Assembly: GCA_023627715.1 (NCBI GenBank)
Contig: JAMAHW010000024.1
Coordinates: 372,001 to 436,000 of the forward strand
Length of the DNA stretch: 64,000 nt
Reading direction: 5' to 3'
Source: Periconia sp. R9002
Lineage: Eukaryota; Ascomycota; Dothideomycetes; Pleosporales; Periconiaceae
Part shown: positions 24,630 to 37,572 of the stretch, one piece after another
How positions within the stretch are numbered: position 1 is the stretch's first letter
Layout of the letters: every line of letters starts with the position of its first letter
Program-made: the position numbers and the translations under genes
The notes under the pieces: generated by a model
What the model was told of the DNA's origin: nothing
Database searches by the model: none
Seen by the model: the letters and a program-made list of their open reading frames with translations, nothing else

Positions 24630-27600
24630 ATGGCGTCCACGTAAGTCGTCCGCACAATTGTCGTCTTTTCCCTGGCTGCCTGGGTGCTAATTGATCATTC
24701 AAATTCACAGACCCGTCCCGTCTACCAAAGACAACTCCGCTGGCGAAGGCGGTCCACTGAACAAATTGTACCCACGAGACCCGGACAGGCCAAGAGTACG
24801 CACTCCTGTGCCTCTACCTTCGAATGTGCAGCACCTCTTCCCTCCGCGCACCCACGAACCTGCCAACAACTATTCCGCGAATGTCACACCTATAGCCAAT
24901 CCTTCCACCCCGTCGTACTTTAATCCCCACGGCGCACCTCTCGCCTCCAACAACACCAAAATGGCCCCATCGTCCTTTTCTACAAACAATGGCGCTTATA
25001 AAAGTTATGTTCCTGTTCAGGGAGGGGCAGCGAACGAAGACCCGTATTCCGAGAAGCGAAGAAAACTGTCGACTGCTACTCCCGCCGCGTCGACTTTTCC
25101 GCCACAGACCATTTACAATACACAACCGCCGTCATTCAATAGTACAAGTATGGCATCTTCTGTTCAGTCGCCGAACACCGTGCCCGGCTCGAACGGCGCC
25201 ATGACACCACTGGCGAACAACGCTGCCATTTACCACGCGCGAACTTATCCACTCGTAACAACTCCCAATGTAGAGCATCATGATACCGACGGTGGCCCTT
25301 CGCGCATGAACGACTTCGCTTTTGCGACTCCTCCTCCGAAAAACGGGCGCAATGGGTCATTCCCCACGCAATCGCAATCCGCACCTGCTCCTACTCGACC
25401 AGCCATTGCTTCTGATGTCGCTGTACACAGGCCTTACCCGGTGCTTTCCGTGGCATTGAGTGAAGAAGAAAATCATTTTCTCATTTATCTCAAGGAGGTG
25501 AAGAAGCTGAAATGGGGAGACATAACAGACGTCTTCAACCGGTACTATCCTGGGCGGACATACCCGAAGTTACAGAGCACATACTCAACAAAACTAAACA
25601 AACGAGACAGATCGAAGGACCCGTCCACGTGGAAAGTGCCTCCCTCATATGACCCTGAAGCTGCCCCTTACTCTGCTTCGCCAGCTGCACCGATTGTCCC
25701 TGCGCAGCCAAAACATCGCCCTCCTCCGGCGTGGCCAGAACCCCTTACGTCAGTGGAACACTCGCCTATGACAGAACATCGTCGTGAACGCCCTCGACGT
25801 GCTATATCCATCAAAGACTACACCTGGGAAAAACTTCGAAATCCGCAATTCACTGAGGAGGGAGAGAATGAGTCGTTGGCTGAGAAATCGATAGAACCGC
25901 CAGAATCCCTTAAATCAGCCCCGGAGGTAGCTATCCCAATTGATAACGTCCCGTTGGTACCCTACTCTTTCGAGAAAGAAGATGCCCTCCTAGCAGTGTC
26001 CGCACACAAGAAGCAGGCACGACCTTCCAAAGAGAAGCAGCCATATCTATCTTCGTCAGAGCGATTCACCTTGCAAAATCCTCCCGCGGACCAAGAATGG
26101 GACCAACTTTCAAGCCGGGATTGGCAAGGATCTCTAATCCATGTGGACTTCAATCGTACGGAGCTCAAAGTTATTCAAAAGGCGATATACAAGGTGCTTG
26201 AAACGCCTAAAGAAGACCAAAAAAAGTCCGATCGAAAGCATTTGCAAAGACTTGTCCAAGATCTTCCTGAGCCCAAGTTGCTTCGCATACAAAGCGAAGC
26301 CCATAAAAAGCTTCGAAATCGAGACCGGAAGAGTGTCAAGGCATTCTTAACGGATGCAAAACGTGGTCAGTTCAGAACGCAACGCCCGGTGATCGAGCGA
26401 TTGGCGGCAGCTAGACCCAACAGAGAATACAGTAGTGCTCCAAAGGCATCAATCACCTCCATGGTCTCTGAACGAGAGCTCGGTTTACAGTCTAGACGGG
26501 GTTGGAAGGCAGCATCGCAGCCGGTCTCCTATCAAATGAAGAACAAAATCCATGACTCCTTGGGTCCCTCCTTTAGATACACAGGCGCATCTAGTGATGT
26601 CCATGCCGTCGCTTGGTCTCCCGATGGCGAATGCTTCATCGCTGGTGCGATATGCGTTGATGATCCCCATTCTATGCAGTACAATAAAGGCAACAACCTA
26701 CTATACGGTGATCTTACATACGGCGTTATACATGAATTAGGCGGGCATAGCGTTCCACGTCCGCGCACTGAGTCTGGACCAAACTCGACGCATGCCATGT
26801 TTGCCTCGCAGGATCCAAGACTATACAAAACAGTGTCATCTGTCGTTTTCTCGCCTGACGGTAGATTCGCATATTCAGGTGGCTATGATCATAAGGTTTG
26901 CATTTGGGAGACACGACCCGAAGGGGATAGGCTAAACTTTGGTCAACCCAAATGGATCGGTGCATGGAGACATAAGGCGCCAGTAGACATCATGGCCATC
27001 AATTCGTCCGGTTTGCTAGCCACTGCGTCTAAGAAGCCAAGTACGAATGCTGTCAAGACCATTCGGATGATCGACAATGATTGTCAAATGATTGAACGAG
27101 AAAATTTCAGTTCGCAAAAGGCCACAAGCAAACCAAACTACAACATCCTACCTACGGCGCTGAAATTTTCGCCCAGGCATGAAAACTTACTGTTGGCTGG
27201 ATTTGGTGCTAATGTGCGGGTCGACAAGTTTGATATCAGTGGCGACATGTGCCTCTGGGATGTCAATAGGCCAAAAGAACCATTGACCATCATAGGATCG
27301 GGGAAGAACGTGTTTGACCTGGCATTCCACCCCCGTCAAAATTGGTTCGCGGCGGGTTGTGTCGCTGGTGCTAATGTGAATCGTGGAACGCAATCAGTCG
27401 TACGTATACACGATGAGATCGATCCCAACAAGTACAGCATGCGCGTGGAGCTTGAATGCAGAGCTCTTGATATGAACGACATTGCATGGTGGTAAGTTGG
27501 TACCACCCCTAACACAGATCTTATGCTGACCATGGCCACAGTCCTGGAAATGATTATCTCATTGCTGCTGGCTGCACTTCTGGCAGGGTGTATGTTTGGG

Positions 27601-28718
27601 ACGTTCGCATGCCAGACGATTTCCTGCGCGAACTTGCACATGCTCGTTCACTCATGCCTCTTGACGACAGGATCGAGCGTGAGATCACAGACACTGGCGT
27701 CCGCTTCTTATCTTGGGGTGACAATGCCACGAGACTATACACTGGGTCATCTGATGGTGTAGTCAAAGTATGGAATGTCGCTGCCTCGGAAGACGAAACA
27801 TTTGTCAAAGACCTAATCACTATGGATTCCGGCATCATGTCTGGTGCGTTCTCACCCGACAATAGCAAACTTGTTCTGGGAGACGTCCGCGGCTCTATAA
27901 GCGTATCGGAGGTGGGTCAAGAGGATCGCACTTTGAAAGAAGCTGAGCAATTCATGTTCATACCTTACGACGCAACAGCAGAGAGAGAAGACGAGATGGG
28001 TGAAGTTGAGCAGCAGTCAAACTTTGCACTGCCCGATAAAGATTCGGGTGTGTTTGCTGCGGCCGAGTTTTTGCAATCTGGCGAGATGGTTCAGATGCCT
28101 TTGGGTGGCCTGCCCATTCGACAGGCAGTTCAAGGACCCAACTACGCTGGACCGTTTGATTCCAGTGTGGACGCTCCCTTCCTGCGCGAACAGGCTCTTC
28201 AGTTTCAGCTCGATTTAGCCCAACCGGCAGGCCCGCAATGTGCTCTTCCTGCTTGCAAAGATGCCATTGTCAGAGTTACAAGCGAGGAAACGGGAGACTC
28301 GGGCAGATCGCTTGATCGTATTGCAGACGAGCTACGACAGGCATGGAAAACACCCAGGTCTTCACTGATGAAGCCGATCCCGGGCAAGTCTCGCTGTCAA
28401 AATTGTGCCGGAATAGCTCGTCCCTCGACATCAGGCGAGACGTACTGCGAGCGTTGTTCGTTTGCGTGCTTCCGTTGCTGTCAACGCATCCACGTTCCGC
28501 CTGCCACAGACAGATTGGTCTGCCCGCATTGCGGAGGGGTCTGGGAGATTGGCGCATTGGGTTTTGAATCGGTTCACGAGACTCACGAGCGTCCCAATCT
28601 GGATGGCATTGTACCATCCCTAGGCAACTTGACCCTCGACGATGGATCATCTGGAGAGGAGACCGACGACTACTACTTCAGGCAGGCCATGGACCGACCC
28701 CAGTCACCACCTCTCTGA
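24630..28718 (+). CDS. Myb-like / WD40 / zinc-ribbon protein, possible Raf1/DIM-9-like CUL4 adaptor
   Basis: Exons 24630-24640 (11 nt, coding MAS and part of T4), 24711-27491, 27542-28718; 1,322 residues. The first about 245 residues are Pro/Ser/Asn-rich and disordered. Residues about 250-305 look like a Myb/SANT-type helix set (EEENHFLIYLKEVKKLKWGD, then YPGRTY). A charged region follows. WD40-type blades run from about 627 to 1050 with recognisable HAVAWSPDGECF, SSVVFSPDGRFAYSGGYDHKVCIWE and RVYVWDVR elements. Near 1213-1267 there are four CxxC pairs (CQNC, CERC, CFRC, CPHC), likely a zinc ribbon. Domain order and size bring to mind the Raf1/DIM-9 subunit of fungal CUL4-DDB1 heterochromatin ligases, but that is recall, not a match I could test. 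The end is acidic. Confidence 0.88.
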
Positions 28719-30556
28719 GTGAGGCAGGACAGCGACAACTTTTTGTATCAAATTTCAGCGCCTTGGGGGCAAAAAAAAGTTAATCAACAATGGAGCGGCC
28801 GGGTGATTGCGTAACATAGGAGACTTTTGCGATGTTTGAGGTGGCGCAGGATTCTATATACATGTCTTGCGTACTGTTTCTGGCGAGCGAGACATATGGT
28901 GCATATGATACCCTTTTTTGTTTTCGTGTATTTACTTTTTCGGTATACTAGGACAAAAGAAGAAACGAGTGATGACGATGAGGTTGGTCGTGTACTTGTA
29001 GGAATCGCACGTGGAAAATATACCCAACAAACACAGGCTACACTTATCGCCTGGTTTCAACTTTTCTCTCTACATATTTCGAATATGAAACTCTGGACGA
29101 TTGATGAAATGCACGTTGAAAACCATGGTTTCCTTTTCCATATATTGCGTAGAGGCCAGATGTCATTTAGAAGACAAGGCGGTGTTGGGAAGAAGGTTTT
29201 CCGGGAGCAGCGGCTGTTTAGATAGAGGGCTGGGTATGCAATCTACATGGCACGTAAGAGCCTCAAAACAAAAGCCGAGGACATCAAAAGTTGTACACGC
29301 ATCTCATATACATACTTATGTAGCTGCCGTAGATATCGTAACCAACCCCACAGATTAACGCGCAGGCAAGCAACGGAGATGGAACATGGAAGCGGACTAG
29401 GTAGGCATGTAGGCATTCGGCACTCTCTCACCCAAAACAAGGCGTGCTACATACGTCTGCGGCTCGCGTGCGACAAATTTTCTTCAGCACCTTTTTTCTC
29501 TCTGCATTTTTTGCCCCTGAAGCCCATTGGTCCGAGCGGGTCCGAGATTTCCCGACACAGGGCAAACCAGAAACCGCGCACCAACCCCCTTTCCGGGCAG
29601 GTGGACAGGCAGGCCCAGTTTGAGGCTAGACTCTTGCGGCAGTGCGGCTACGCGGCGGGAAGCAAAGAAGCCAACAGAAAAGAAAGAAAAAAATTAACCA
29701 AGAGGATGGGGAAACGATAGTATGGGGAGCGAAGCAGGGAATGTGGATCTCCCTCGGTCGCCACTCAACGCTATCATCCCGCTACGATACATCGCGTTCG
29801 GTAATAGCTGAGTGGTTTTTTTTTTCTGTCTCTGTCTCTCGCTATGAGCTGAGGCTGAGGGAGGAACTGGTGTTTTGCTTTGGGTGCTTTTGAGGCGGCT
29901 ACGGCTACGGATGTACCGTTACGGTTGAGGATCCCACAGGTGCAGGGACTTTCATTGATTGTTTTGCGTAGGACGTGCGCCAGCTCATATCCGATTTATT
30001 ATTCTATGGGCCTCAGAGTCGCTACAGCAACGACGACTCGCTGTTACTCTGTCGTGTCGGCGATTTTCTTTCTTTGGATTGATTGCGAGATTCGCTACCA
30101 CCAAGAGAGTGTAGGTAGGCCGTCTTTTTGTTTTCTAGCATTCATTTGTTGAGCGATGGGTTGGGTGGCTCGGAATGGGTGTCTAGAGCCATGGGAATGG
30201 TCACCACGCAGCAATTTGATAGCACAAAGGTAGAGAATTACGATGGCAATTGAACAATAACATCACCAACTTCATATCTCTGACTTGTACATTTTTTTTG
30301 CTCCATTTTCTGCTGCGAGCTGCTCCACCTAAGCCCTCGGCTTCGTCACAAGCTGTTCTCCATCGAGGCGGGCTGACTAAGAAGAGTTAGCTCCGCCCGT
30401 GCGCAAGGGCAGGGGCCAACCCGATTTTTCCTCTGCTCCTTCTTTTAAACCGCGACTCTTCTCTCCATCGCACCTTCACTTTTGCATCTTGCGTTCGCAT
30501 CAGACGAACTTGTACACTCTCCCCTCAGTCCTATCCACTCTCCCACATCCTTCGCG
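28719..30556. other. Long intergenic region upstream of the ADP/ATP carrier
   Basis: 1.8 kb with no supportable gene: WD40 3' UTR, then mixed sequence with T-runs (about 29818-29826) and CT tracts, then a pyrimidine-rich leader (about 30430-30550) like those of strongly expressed fungal genes. Frames of 130-170 codons (28827-29225, 29247-29720) look random. Confidence 0.55.
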
Positions 30557-32034
30557 ATGGCCAGCCAGGGTGATAAAACCGTCTTCGGCATGCCGGTTCG
30601 TACTTCCCCCATCTCCCCCTTCACACGGCTTATCCATGCAATCTGCCACGCTTCCTGCGGCCTCCGCCACTCATCACAGCTTCTCAATCCATCTCAATCG
30701 CATCGGACAGTCCTTGTTCAGCATCACCATGAGAGCCGTAGATGGAATCGAGCTGCGGGCGGCGGAGGGCGTTGGCGGCGGCTTCAGATCCGCATTGAGA
30801 CATTATTCTTACAAACACGTGCTAACATCCATCCCAGGGCTTTGTCGTCGACTTCTTGAGTACGTTCATCCTTGCGGGCATTTCTCCATCAGAAATTGGA
30901 TCAATTGAGTTCAAATTCCGATGGTTACATGCGTAGCAAAAATTTTCCGGCTAGGATACGCTGGCTAACAGCTTATCTATAGTGGGTGGTGTCTCCGCCG
31001 CCGTCTCGAAGACCGCCGCTGCCCCCATCGAGCGTGTTAAGCTCCTTATCCAGAACCAGGTACGTGATTGCAGCCGTTCCCGCTGTCTCCTATGCCCAAA
31101 TCGCTGACCGCTCTCTCTGCACAGGATGAGATGCTTAAGTCCGGTCGTCTCGACCGCAAGTACGACGGTATCGTCGAGTGCTTCAAGCGTACCTCGCAAC
31201 AGGAGGGTGTCCTCTCCCTCTGGCGTGGTAACACTGCCAACGTCATCCGTTACTTCCCTACCCAGGCCCTGAACTTCGCTTTCCGCGACACCTACAAGTC
31301 CATGTTCGCCTTCAAGAAGGAGCGTGACGGTTACGCCAAGTGGATGGCCGGTAACTTGGCCTCCGGTGGTGTAAGTGCCAAATCCCATTAACGCGCATCA
31401 CAATAAGTCCTAACAAACCACACAGGCCGCTGGTGCCACTTCCCTCCTCTTCGTCTACTCCCTCGACTACGCCCGTACCCGTCTTGCCAACGACGCAAAG
31501 AACGCCAAGAAGGGTGGTGACCGTCAATTCAACGGTCTCGTCGATGTCTACAAGAAGACTCTCGCCTCCGACGGTCTTGCCGGTCTCTACCGTGGTTTCG
31601 GTCCCTCCGTTCTTGGTATCGTCGTCTACCGTGGTCTCTACTTCGGCATGTACGACTCCATCAAGCCTGTCCTCCTCACCGGTTCCCTCGAGGGTAACTT
31701 CTTGGCCTCTTTCTTGCTCGGATGGACTGTCACCACTGGTGCCGGTATCGCCTCCTACCCTCTTGACACTGTCCGTCGTCGCATGATGATGACTTCTGGT
31801 GAGGTAAGTTAACAAGTCCATTTTCACCTTCTATCTGATGGATCACTAAACAATTTCCAGGCCGTCAAGTACAAGTCTTCCCTCGATGCCGCCCGCCAGA
31901 TCATCGCCGCTGAGGGTGTCAAGTCGCTCTTCAAGGGTGCCGGTGCCAACATCCTCCGTGGTGTTGCCGGTGCTGGTGTGCTCTCCATCTACGACCAGGC
32001 CCAGCTCCTCCTCTTCGGAAAGAAGTTCAAATAA
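30557..32034 (+). CDS. AAC: Mitochondrial ADP/ATP carrier
   Basis: Inner-membrane antiporter exchanging cytosolic ADP for matrix ATP. Exons: 30557-30595, 30838-30859 (22 nt), 30983-31059, 31125-31370, 31426-31803, 31861-32034; 311 residues, normal for the family. The three carrier repeats are visible with their P/S-x-D/E-x-x-R/K motifs (APIERVK, YSLDYAR, YPLDTVR). The ADP/ATP carrier signature RRRMMM lies near residue 246. Third-position codon choice is strongly C-biased, in keeping with high expression. The first intron (242 bp) is the longest in the gene. Confidence 0.97.
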
Positions 32035-32440
32035 ACGTATCACCCCCATCGCCGATACCCTAATGGAACGATGTGGCGGAGGCATACCGTAGAAGAGTGA
32101 GGGGACGAGGGGCGTTGTGGTAGTGGTGTGGTGGATGATTGATAGAGCAATAACGGGCCCGCAACTTTTGTGTGGGCAGGGACATTGGCTCTAGGTAACG
32201 AAAAGCACCTCGGCGGTGGTAACACACCTTGTACTTTACATTGCCGGCACTTCCTTTTTCCCTCCCTCACAGCACCCTGTATTACATGACCATCTGTTCG
32301 GCTTGCATTGCTTATGTCTGTTCATCACCCTTTTTTTCCTTGCTGTATTCTCCTTTCGCTTGGTGAACTGGGGGAAAATTCGTGGTTTATAGATATTTAT
32401 TGCGGGTTTCCTACTAGAAGATTGATGTGTGCCATTTGCC

Positions 32441-32480
32441 TGTGATGTGATGTGATGTGATGTGATGTGATGTAATGTGA
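32441..32480. repeat. (TGTGA)8 pentanucleotide array
   Basis: Eight tandem TGTGA units, the seventh changed to TGTAA, in the AAC 3' region. Confidence 0.9.
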
Positions 32481-32530
32481 TGACAATTGATTCTCTTGTC
32501 TCTTGTTTTGCTCAAACATGTACTCGACCA

Positions 32531-32618
32531 GTTCTGGGCGAGGACGTTGCCTAATGTTCCCCCCCCCCCTCCCTGCCTGTGTCGATACCTAGGGTAGCAA
32601 TACTCTGTCATGATCAAT
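32531..32618 (+). repeat. Dispersed repeat, copy A
   Basis: About 88 bp closely matching 37573-37652. Shared blocks are cgaggacgtt and agggtagcaatactctgt followed by gatcaat, with a C-run in between of different length. It could be the end of a retroelement LTR, a SINE tail or a short non-coding RNA; flanks do not match between copies. Confidence 0.7.
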
Positions 32619-32989
32619 CTACATTACATTACATTTCATTTCATTTCCTACATGTACTCGTACTTGGATTGATTGATTACCTGTCCTTGTTTCGTGCTAC
32701 TTATGTTTTTTTTTCTGGGGAAAGGGCTCCTACATAATCAGGTACATATATGTAATTCAAATATCATCGGAAAACTCGAAGATATGAAACCTTCGAATCT
32801 TCCAATTATACTCGAATACAATGTATGTACCTGACTCTGACTGTTTTATACCCGGGATCCTCCTTTCTCCAAAAACAAAAAAAAAAGAATCAAACGTTTT
32901 ATAGTAGTCAACTAACTAACCACCCCCACCCACGCCTTACTGCTCTGTTACTGATCAAAGCCAGCTAACATCCACTTCACCTCAACTAC

Positions 32990-33742
32990 CTACTTGGTAA
33001 CCGCCTTCCAAGCCGCCTCCTCGCCCTTCCTCAACGCCTCCCCAGCCTTGGCCAACATATTCCACGCCGCGGCCCCGACGCCTTCCTCACCACCTACGCC
33101 TCCTCCTGCTCCCACACCACTACTACTATCATTCCCGCTCCTCATCGGCGCGTACGGCGAGTTATCCGGCGCCTGCACGTAGCCCGGTGGGTGTTCCAAA
33201 CTCTTTCGCTCTTCGTAGGGCGGTGGCTGCGGCGGCACGACGGCACCGCCTGTGTGTGCGGGTTGGTATGGCGATGACGTCCCTGCTGCTGCGTTCAAAG
33301 TGACGGGCGCAGCGGCGGCGGCGTTGTAGCTTGGTGTCGTGGATGTAGTGGTGGACCGCGTGGCGAGGTTTGAGGTGGGAGGGGGTGGGAGGGTGGTTTG
33401 TGAGGGAGGTTGTTGGTGGTGGAGGCGCGTTTCGGTGGTTATGTGGTGTGCTGTGTAGCTGGGGGTGCTGCCTGGTTGTGGGGGCGCGGGAGAGGAGGGA
33501 TTGTTGTGTGTAGAGGCTGAGGATGCTGTTGGGGCGAGGGGACGCGCGCCTGGTTGGGGTGCGGGAGGGTTGTTGTTTGAGGGGTGTGAGGTCGTGGTTG
33601 CTGGGATGGCGGCGGGTGTTGTGCGCGTTGGTGGTGGTGCTTGGTTTTGGTCTGAGGCTGCTGTTTTTGGAGTTATGCCGTCGACGGTTTCGGAGGTGGT
33701 TGGGGCTATGGGCGCGTCTTTGTGGAGACGGATTGGAGGCAT
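32990..33742 (-). CDS. Proline/serine/threonine-rich hypothetical protein
   Basis: Single exon of 250 residues. The first about 210 residues are low complexity (Pro, Ser, Thr, Ala, Asn, with PPPYEERKS and repeated PP), lacking signal peptide or membrane span. The last about 30 residues form a probable amphipathic helix (AAWNMLAKAGEALRKGEEAAWKAV), which is what suggests a real protein. The PPPY motif could bind WW domains of Rsp5-type ubiquitin ligases. I know no function. The strong GC bias also opens long frames on the other strand here, so confidence is moderate. Confidence 0.6.
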   Translation of the reverse strand: MPPIRLHKDAPIAPTTSETVDGITPKTAASDQNQAPPPTRTTPAAIPATTTSHPSNNNPPAPQPGARPLAPTASSASTHNNPSSPAPPQPGSTPSYTAHHITTETRLHHQQPPSQTTLPPPPTSNLATRSTTTSTTPSYNAAAAAPVTLNAAAGTSSPYQPAHTGGAVVPPQPPPYEERKSLEHPPGYVQAPDNSPYAPMRSGNDSSSGVGAGGGVGGEEGVGAAAWNMLAKAGEALRKGEEAAWKAVTK

Positions 33743-35526
33743 TGTTGGGGAGTGTGGTTTTGTTTTCTTGGATGGATGGATGGATGGGGGGTTTGGTGAA
33801 GGTTTCCTTTGGTGGAGAGATCAATCGCTTTGGTGGTGGTGAGTGACGCCGCTGGTTTTGGGGTCGTGGGTTGCGGATGGATGGATAATTTGTGGATTGG
33901 GGTTGGGTTTGTGGAGTTCGGGTGTATATGTGTCTTTTAAAGTGTCGAGAGGTAGAATGCTGGTGCCTGATTGTAAGTCCTTTGAGGGAACGTATGTCAG
34001 GTACCTCAATAGGTACATGTACAGCTGATGATGTCACGTCACGTGGACTTCCATTTGCGGACACATGTATATTGATGTCAAATAGTATCAAAAGCGTTAA
34101 CCCCTTAGAACTAGATACATATGTATCTATTATCGATCAGCTAGCACTCTTCGATATTCTTTCCAGCTTTCTTCAATTGTTTTCACACTTTGCATTCTAT
34201 ATTTGTGTCTTCGCAACTGATAGAATGGCTTGAGACCTAACTACATATGTACGTACCACCAAGTTCAACCTCACGTCTCACTGTCTGTGTCAACGAAAAA
34301 GCCCGTTCGAGTTGATCAGTAGACCTAGGACTAGTTGTTTGCTATATTGTTTGTTACAGGCAGAGAGCTAATCTATGATCAGCTCTCACACCTTCATTCA
34401 ATTATTCATCTCTATTACCTTTCTCAAACCAACTTTCTGGAACACATGTTTCTATAGCAGGATGTCAAAACTTTTCCTTGTCCCCTTTTAGATCCTAACC
34501 TACAGAAACAAACATTTTCACTATTGGTCACAAATTTCAGCATACGCGTTTCCCGTTGCAAACCGCCTCACAATTCCCCCAGCCTCTCCCATCATAGGTG
34601 CACTTTGAATTTTCCCGTCCAACACCCCAGCTCAACATTGTCTTTCGGAACATGAACCCAGTCCTATCCTCGACCGATTTGCGTTTCGATGAGTCGGTCC
34701 GCGTGGTCCGCTTCGAACTTGTGTTCTTGAGCGCGGTGGCAGAATGCAAGCTTAAACCTTTTCGGGTTTGCCAAACCCCGGGTTTGAGGACATATGCGGG
34801 GGGATGCAAGCAATTAAAATTCGGAAGCATGGGAATTTTGTGTCCTAAGATGCATTTCCCCGAAAATGTCGACATGGGAAACTAGCGCCGATGATTCAAC
34901 CTGACTGGAAATGCTTTTCTTCTGGCTTCGAAGTCTTCATGTGCTGTGTTCACGGCAAACATTTTTGGATGGAGCGCTCACGTTTTCATATTTTTCGTCG
35001 TATCTCTTGAATGAGAACTTTCACTTGCTGTTAGCTATGATACTGCTGGCGATTAAAGCACGTTCGTCGAACCTTGAGTTTAGTTTTCAAGATTCTTATT
35101 CTCCCCCTGTTCGTCTTCCAGCGTGCTAGAGGTGGATATACTGCTCCGCTCTCGGCAACGACGTTTCAGGGATTTATTGCGCAACGAGTGATACAACGAG
35201 ATAGAAAGGTATATATTATTCTTCCCCGATCAGGGAATTGATATTCTCATTTCCATGTGTACTGCTTGTACAGATTAAGTATATGATTGGTGCGAAAATC
35301 AGAAAACAGAATCCGCGCGACGTAAGTGTGTGGAACAATCTGGGGTACATCGGTGGACGATCGTGGTTTGTGGAGGACAAGTTCGCGATGGATACACAAA
35401 AGTATGCTCGAGAAGTATATAAGATGTTGAAGATTGCTTTCCAGAAAAGTTCCAGAAGCACCGATCTCAGCATCGCCAGTTTTGCTTCACTCTACCCATT
35501 CGGTGATCACTGGATCTTTTGGCAAT
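33743..35526. other. Gene-poor region upstream of the pectate lyase
   Basis: 1.8 kb without a supportable gene. The first about 300 bp are the G/T-rich upstream region of the hypothetical gene; the remainder is A/T-rich. Short frames around 34537-34885 show no family. Confidence 0.6.
35416..35423 (+). promoter_or_regulatory. TATA box candidate, pectate lyase
   Basis: TATATAAG, about 104 bp upstream of the pectate lyase ATG, at a distance common for inducible fungal genes. Positional inference only. Confidence 0.45.
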
Positions 35527-36627
35527 ATGAGATTTACGGCTCTTCTTCCTTTCGCTCTTGCGAGTTTGGCCCTGGCAACTCCAACTCCAACATCCAATGA
35601 GGCCAAGCGAAACACCATTGTAAAGCGGGCCACCTTGTCCGACGTCCCTTCGACTGGTTACGCAACGCAGAATGGAGGCACTACGGGAGGACGAGGCGGA
35701 GCTACCACGACGGTTTCGTCGTTCGCCCAATTCACCGCTGCCGTTGCCGGCGACAGTGCCAAAATCGTCGTCGTCTCGGGCCCCATTACCAGCACTGGTA
35801 ACGTGAAGATCGGCTCGAACACCAGCATCATCGGTAAAGACTCGTCTGCTGGTAAGTATCCAACTACTCTTGAATTAACCTTGGTCGAAGAAAATCATTG
35901 ACATGACCGCAATAGTCTTGACTGGTTTCACCCTGACGGTGAAGAACGTGAAAAACGTCATCATCCGCAACATTGCGGTCAAGGAAGTCATCGGCGGCGA
36001 TGCCATTGCCGTCCAGGTCGCCTCAAACGTCTGGATCGATCATGTCGATCTTTCCTCGGACATGGACCACGACAAGGACTACTACGACGGTCTTCTCGAT
36101 TTGACCCACGCTGCCGACTTCATCACTGTGTCTTACACATACTTCCACGACCACTGGAAGTAAGTTCTGCATCTCACCTTTTCTCTTGTATGACCAACAC
36201 TAACTTCTTTCCCATCAGGGCCTCTTTAATCGGTCACTCCGACAACAATGGCGCCGAAGACACCGGCAAGCTCCGCGTGACCTACTACAACAACTACTGG
36301 AAGAACATCAACTCCCGCGGTCCCTCCATCCGCTTTGGCACCGGCCACATCTTCAACAGCGTATACGACAATGTCGGCGACGGCATCAACACCCGCGATG
36401 GCGCCCAGGTCCTTGTCGAGAACAACGTCTTCTCCGGCAGCAAGAAGCCGCTTTACAGCACCGACGCCGGTTATGCTGTCGCCAGGGGCAACGACTTTGG
36501 CGGCGCGACAAACGACGCCCTCGCAGGCAGCTTGAACAGTGTTCCGTACGGAGGGTACACGCTTCTTGCTGCTAGTGCTGTTCGAAGCGCGGTTGTGGGA
36601 CAGGCGGGAGCTACTTTGAAGTTTTAA
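35527..36627 (+). CDS. Secreted pectate lyase, polysaccharide lyase family 1
   Basis: Cleaves de-esterified pectin of plant cell walls by beta-elimination, Ca2+-dependent, outside the cell. Exons 35527-35851, 35916-36159, 36219-36627; 325 residues, normal for fungal PL1. A signal peptide covers about residues 1-17 (LLPFALASLALA), then a short propeptide with a KR site. PL1 landmarks: NTSIIGK, WIDHVDLSSDMDHDKDYYDGLLD with the Ca2+-binding acids, the HDHWKASLIGHSD block completed across intron 2, and RGPSIRFGTGH carrying the catalytic Arg. The start was chosen at 35527 because the signal peptide begins there; upstream in-frame codons are not hydrophobic. Confidence 0.95.
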
Positions 36628-36961
36628 GTTTGCGTGGTTTCTTTGATGGGTTTGTGGGGGGGAGATTGTATATGAGATTGGGGAGAAGGCTTGGTGGAAT
36701 TGTATATATTTCTGCGCACAAGATTTAGTTCTTGATCAGTCTCATCATCTGTTACGCTATTGGGCATACATATCTTCGAATCCCATCTCGAACAAAGCTG
36801 ATTGATTAAAAGTCTAGAATCGTGATTAATCATATCAATTCACCCGCGACTCCCCAATAGATCCGCATATCCCGCTATATCACTGCTACCCAAACGCATG
36901 ACTGTTGGTAATCCGATTACTGATCATGTCCATGATATCATTCTTCTTTCGATGATACTCG

Positions 36962-36990
36962 AGAAGAAGAAGAAGAAGAAGAGGAAGAAG
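36962..36990. repeat. GAA/AGA trinucleotide microsatellite
   Basis: Nearly pure agaaga array with one agg unit, downstream of the pectate lyase. Confidence 0.85.
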
Positions 36991-37572
36991 CAAAAGGACG
37001 CTTGAGAAACGAGCATTGACCAAAAAAAGTCGCAAGGAGCAAAGGAAGAAAAGAATAGTCTTCCCCCCCCACGTACCCTTGTTCCATTCAGCACGGTTAA
37101 CGAGATAACAACACTCTTCGTGTTTTTTTTCGTATCTCGTGTCGATTCCCCCCCGCCCGCCCCAAATCCTCCTCAATGCGCATAGACGTTGGATAGACGC
37201 AGACCGCCAAGTCATACATCAGCCTAGTACTAGAGGATCAACGACGAAGATTTTTCGTGCGAGAAGGGAGACAAAAAAAGAAAGGGCGGCGGGGGGTTTT
37301 CTTTTGCATGAGCAGCGCAGACTTATTTTTTCAGCTGTATGAATTTTGAATCGCTAGAACTGGACCCCTCGCACTTTTTTGAACACCCAACCACACAAGT
37401 GTGATCGACAATAAGGGGGAGCGACTCGTATATCAATACCATGTTGGGAGGAGGGAGAATGACAACTCGTTATACGGGAGGGATAGTTGGTGGCACATCA
37501 ATACGGGTGCAGGAAAAAAGTGAAAGTAGTGTTCTTTTAGTCCACTTCTCGCAAATAGTTGCCTGTGTGCCC

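Larger units (their letters stand above)
32035..32989. other. Intergenic, AAC 3' side
   Basis: About 0.95 kb between convergent genes. Contains a TGTGA pentanucleotide array (32441-32480), copy A of a dispersed repeat (32531-32618) and A/T-rich sequence. No gene seen. Confidence 0.6.

Noticed and set aside
33162..34091. 309-codon minus-strand frame overlapping the hypothetical gene
   Set aside because: Arg/Pro/His-rich alternate frame of low-complexity DNA; no helix or motif like that of the chosen frame.
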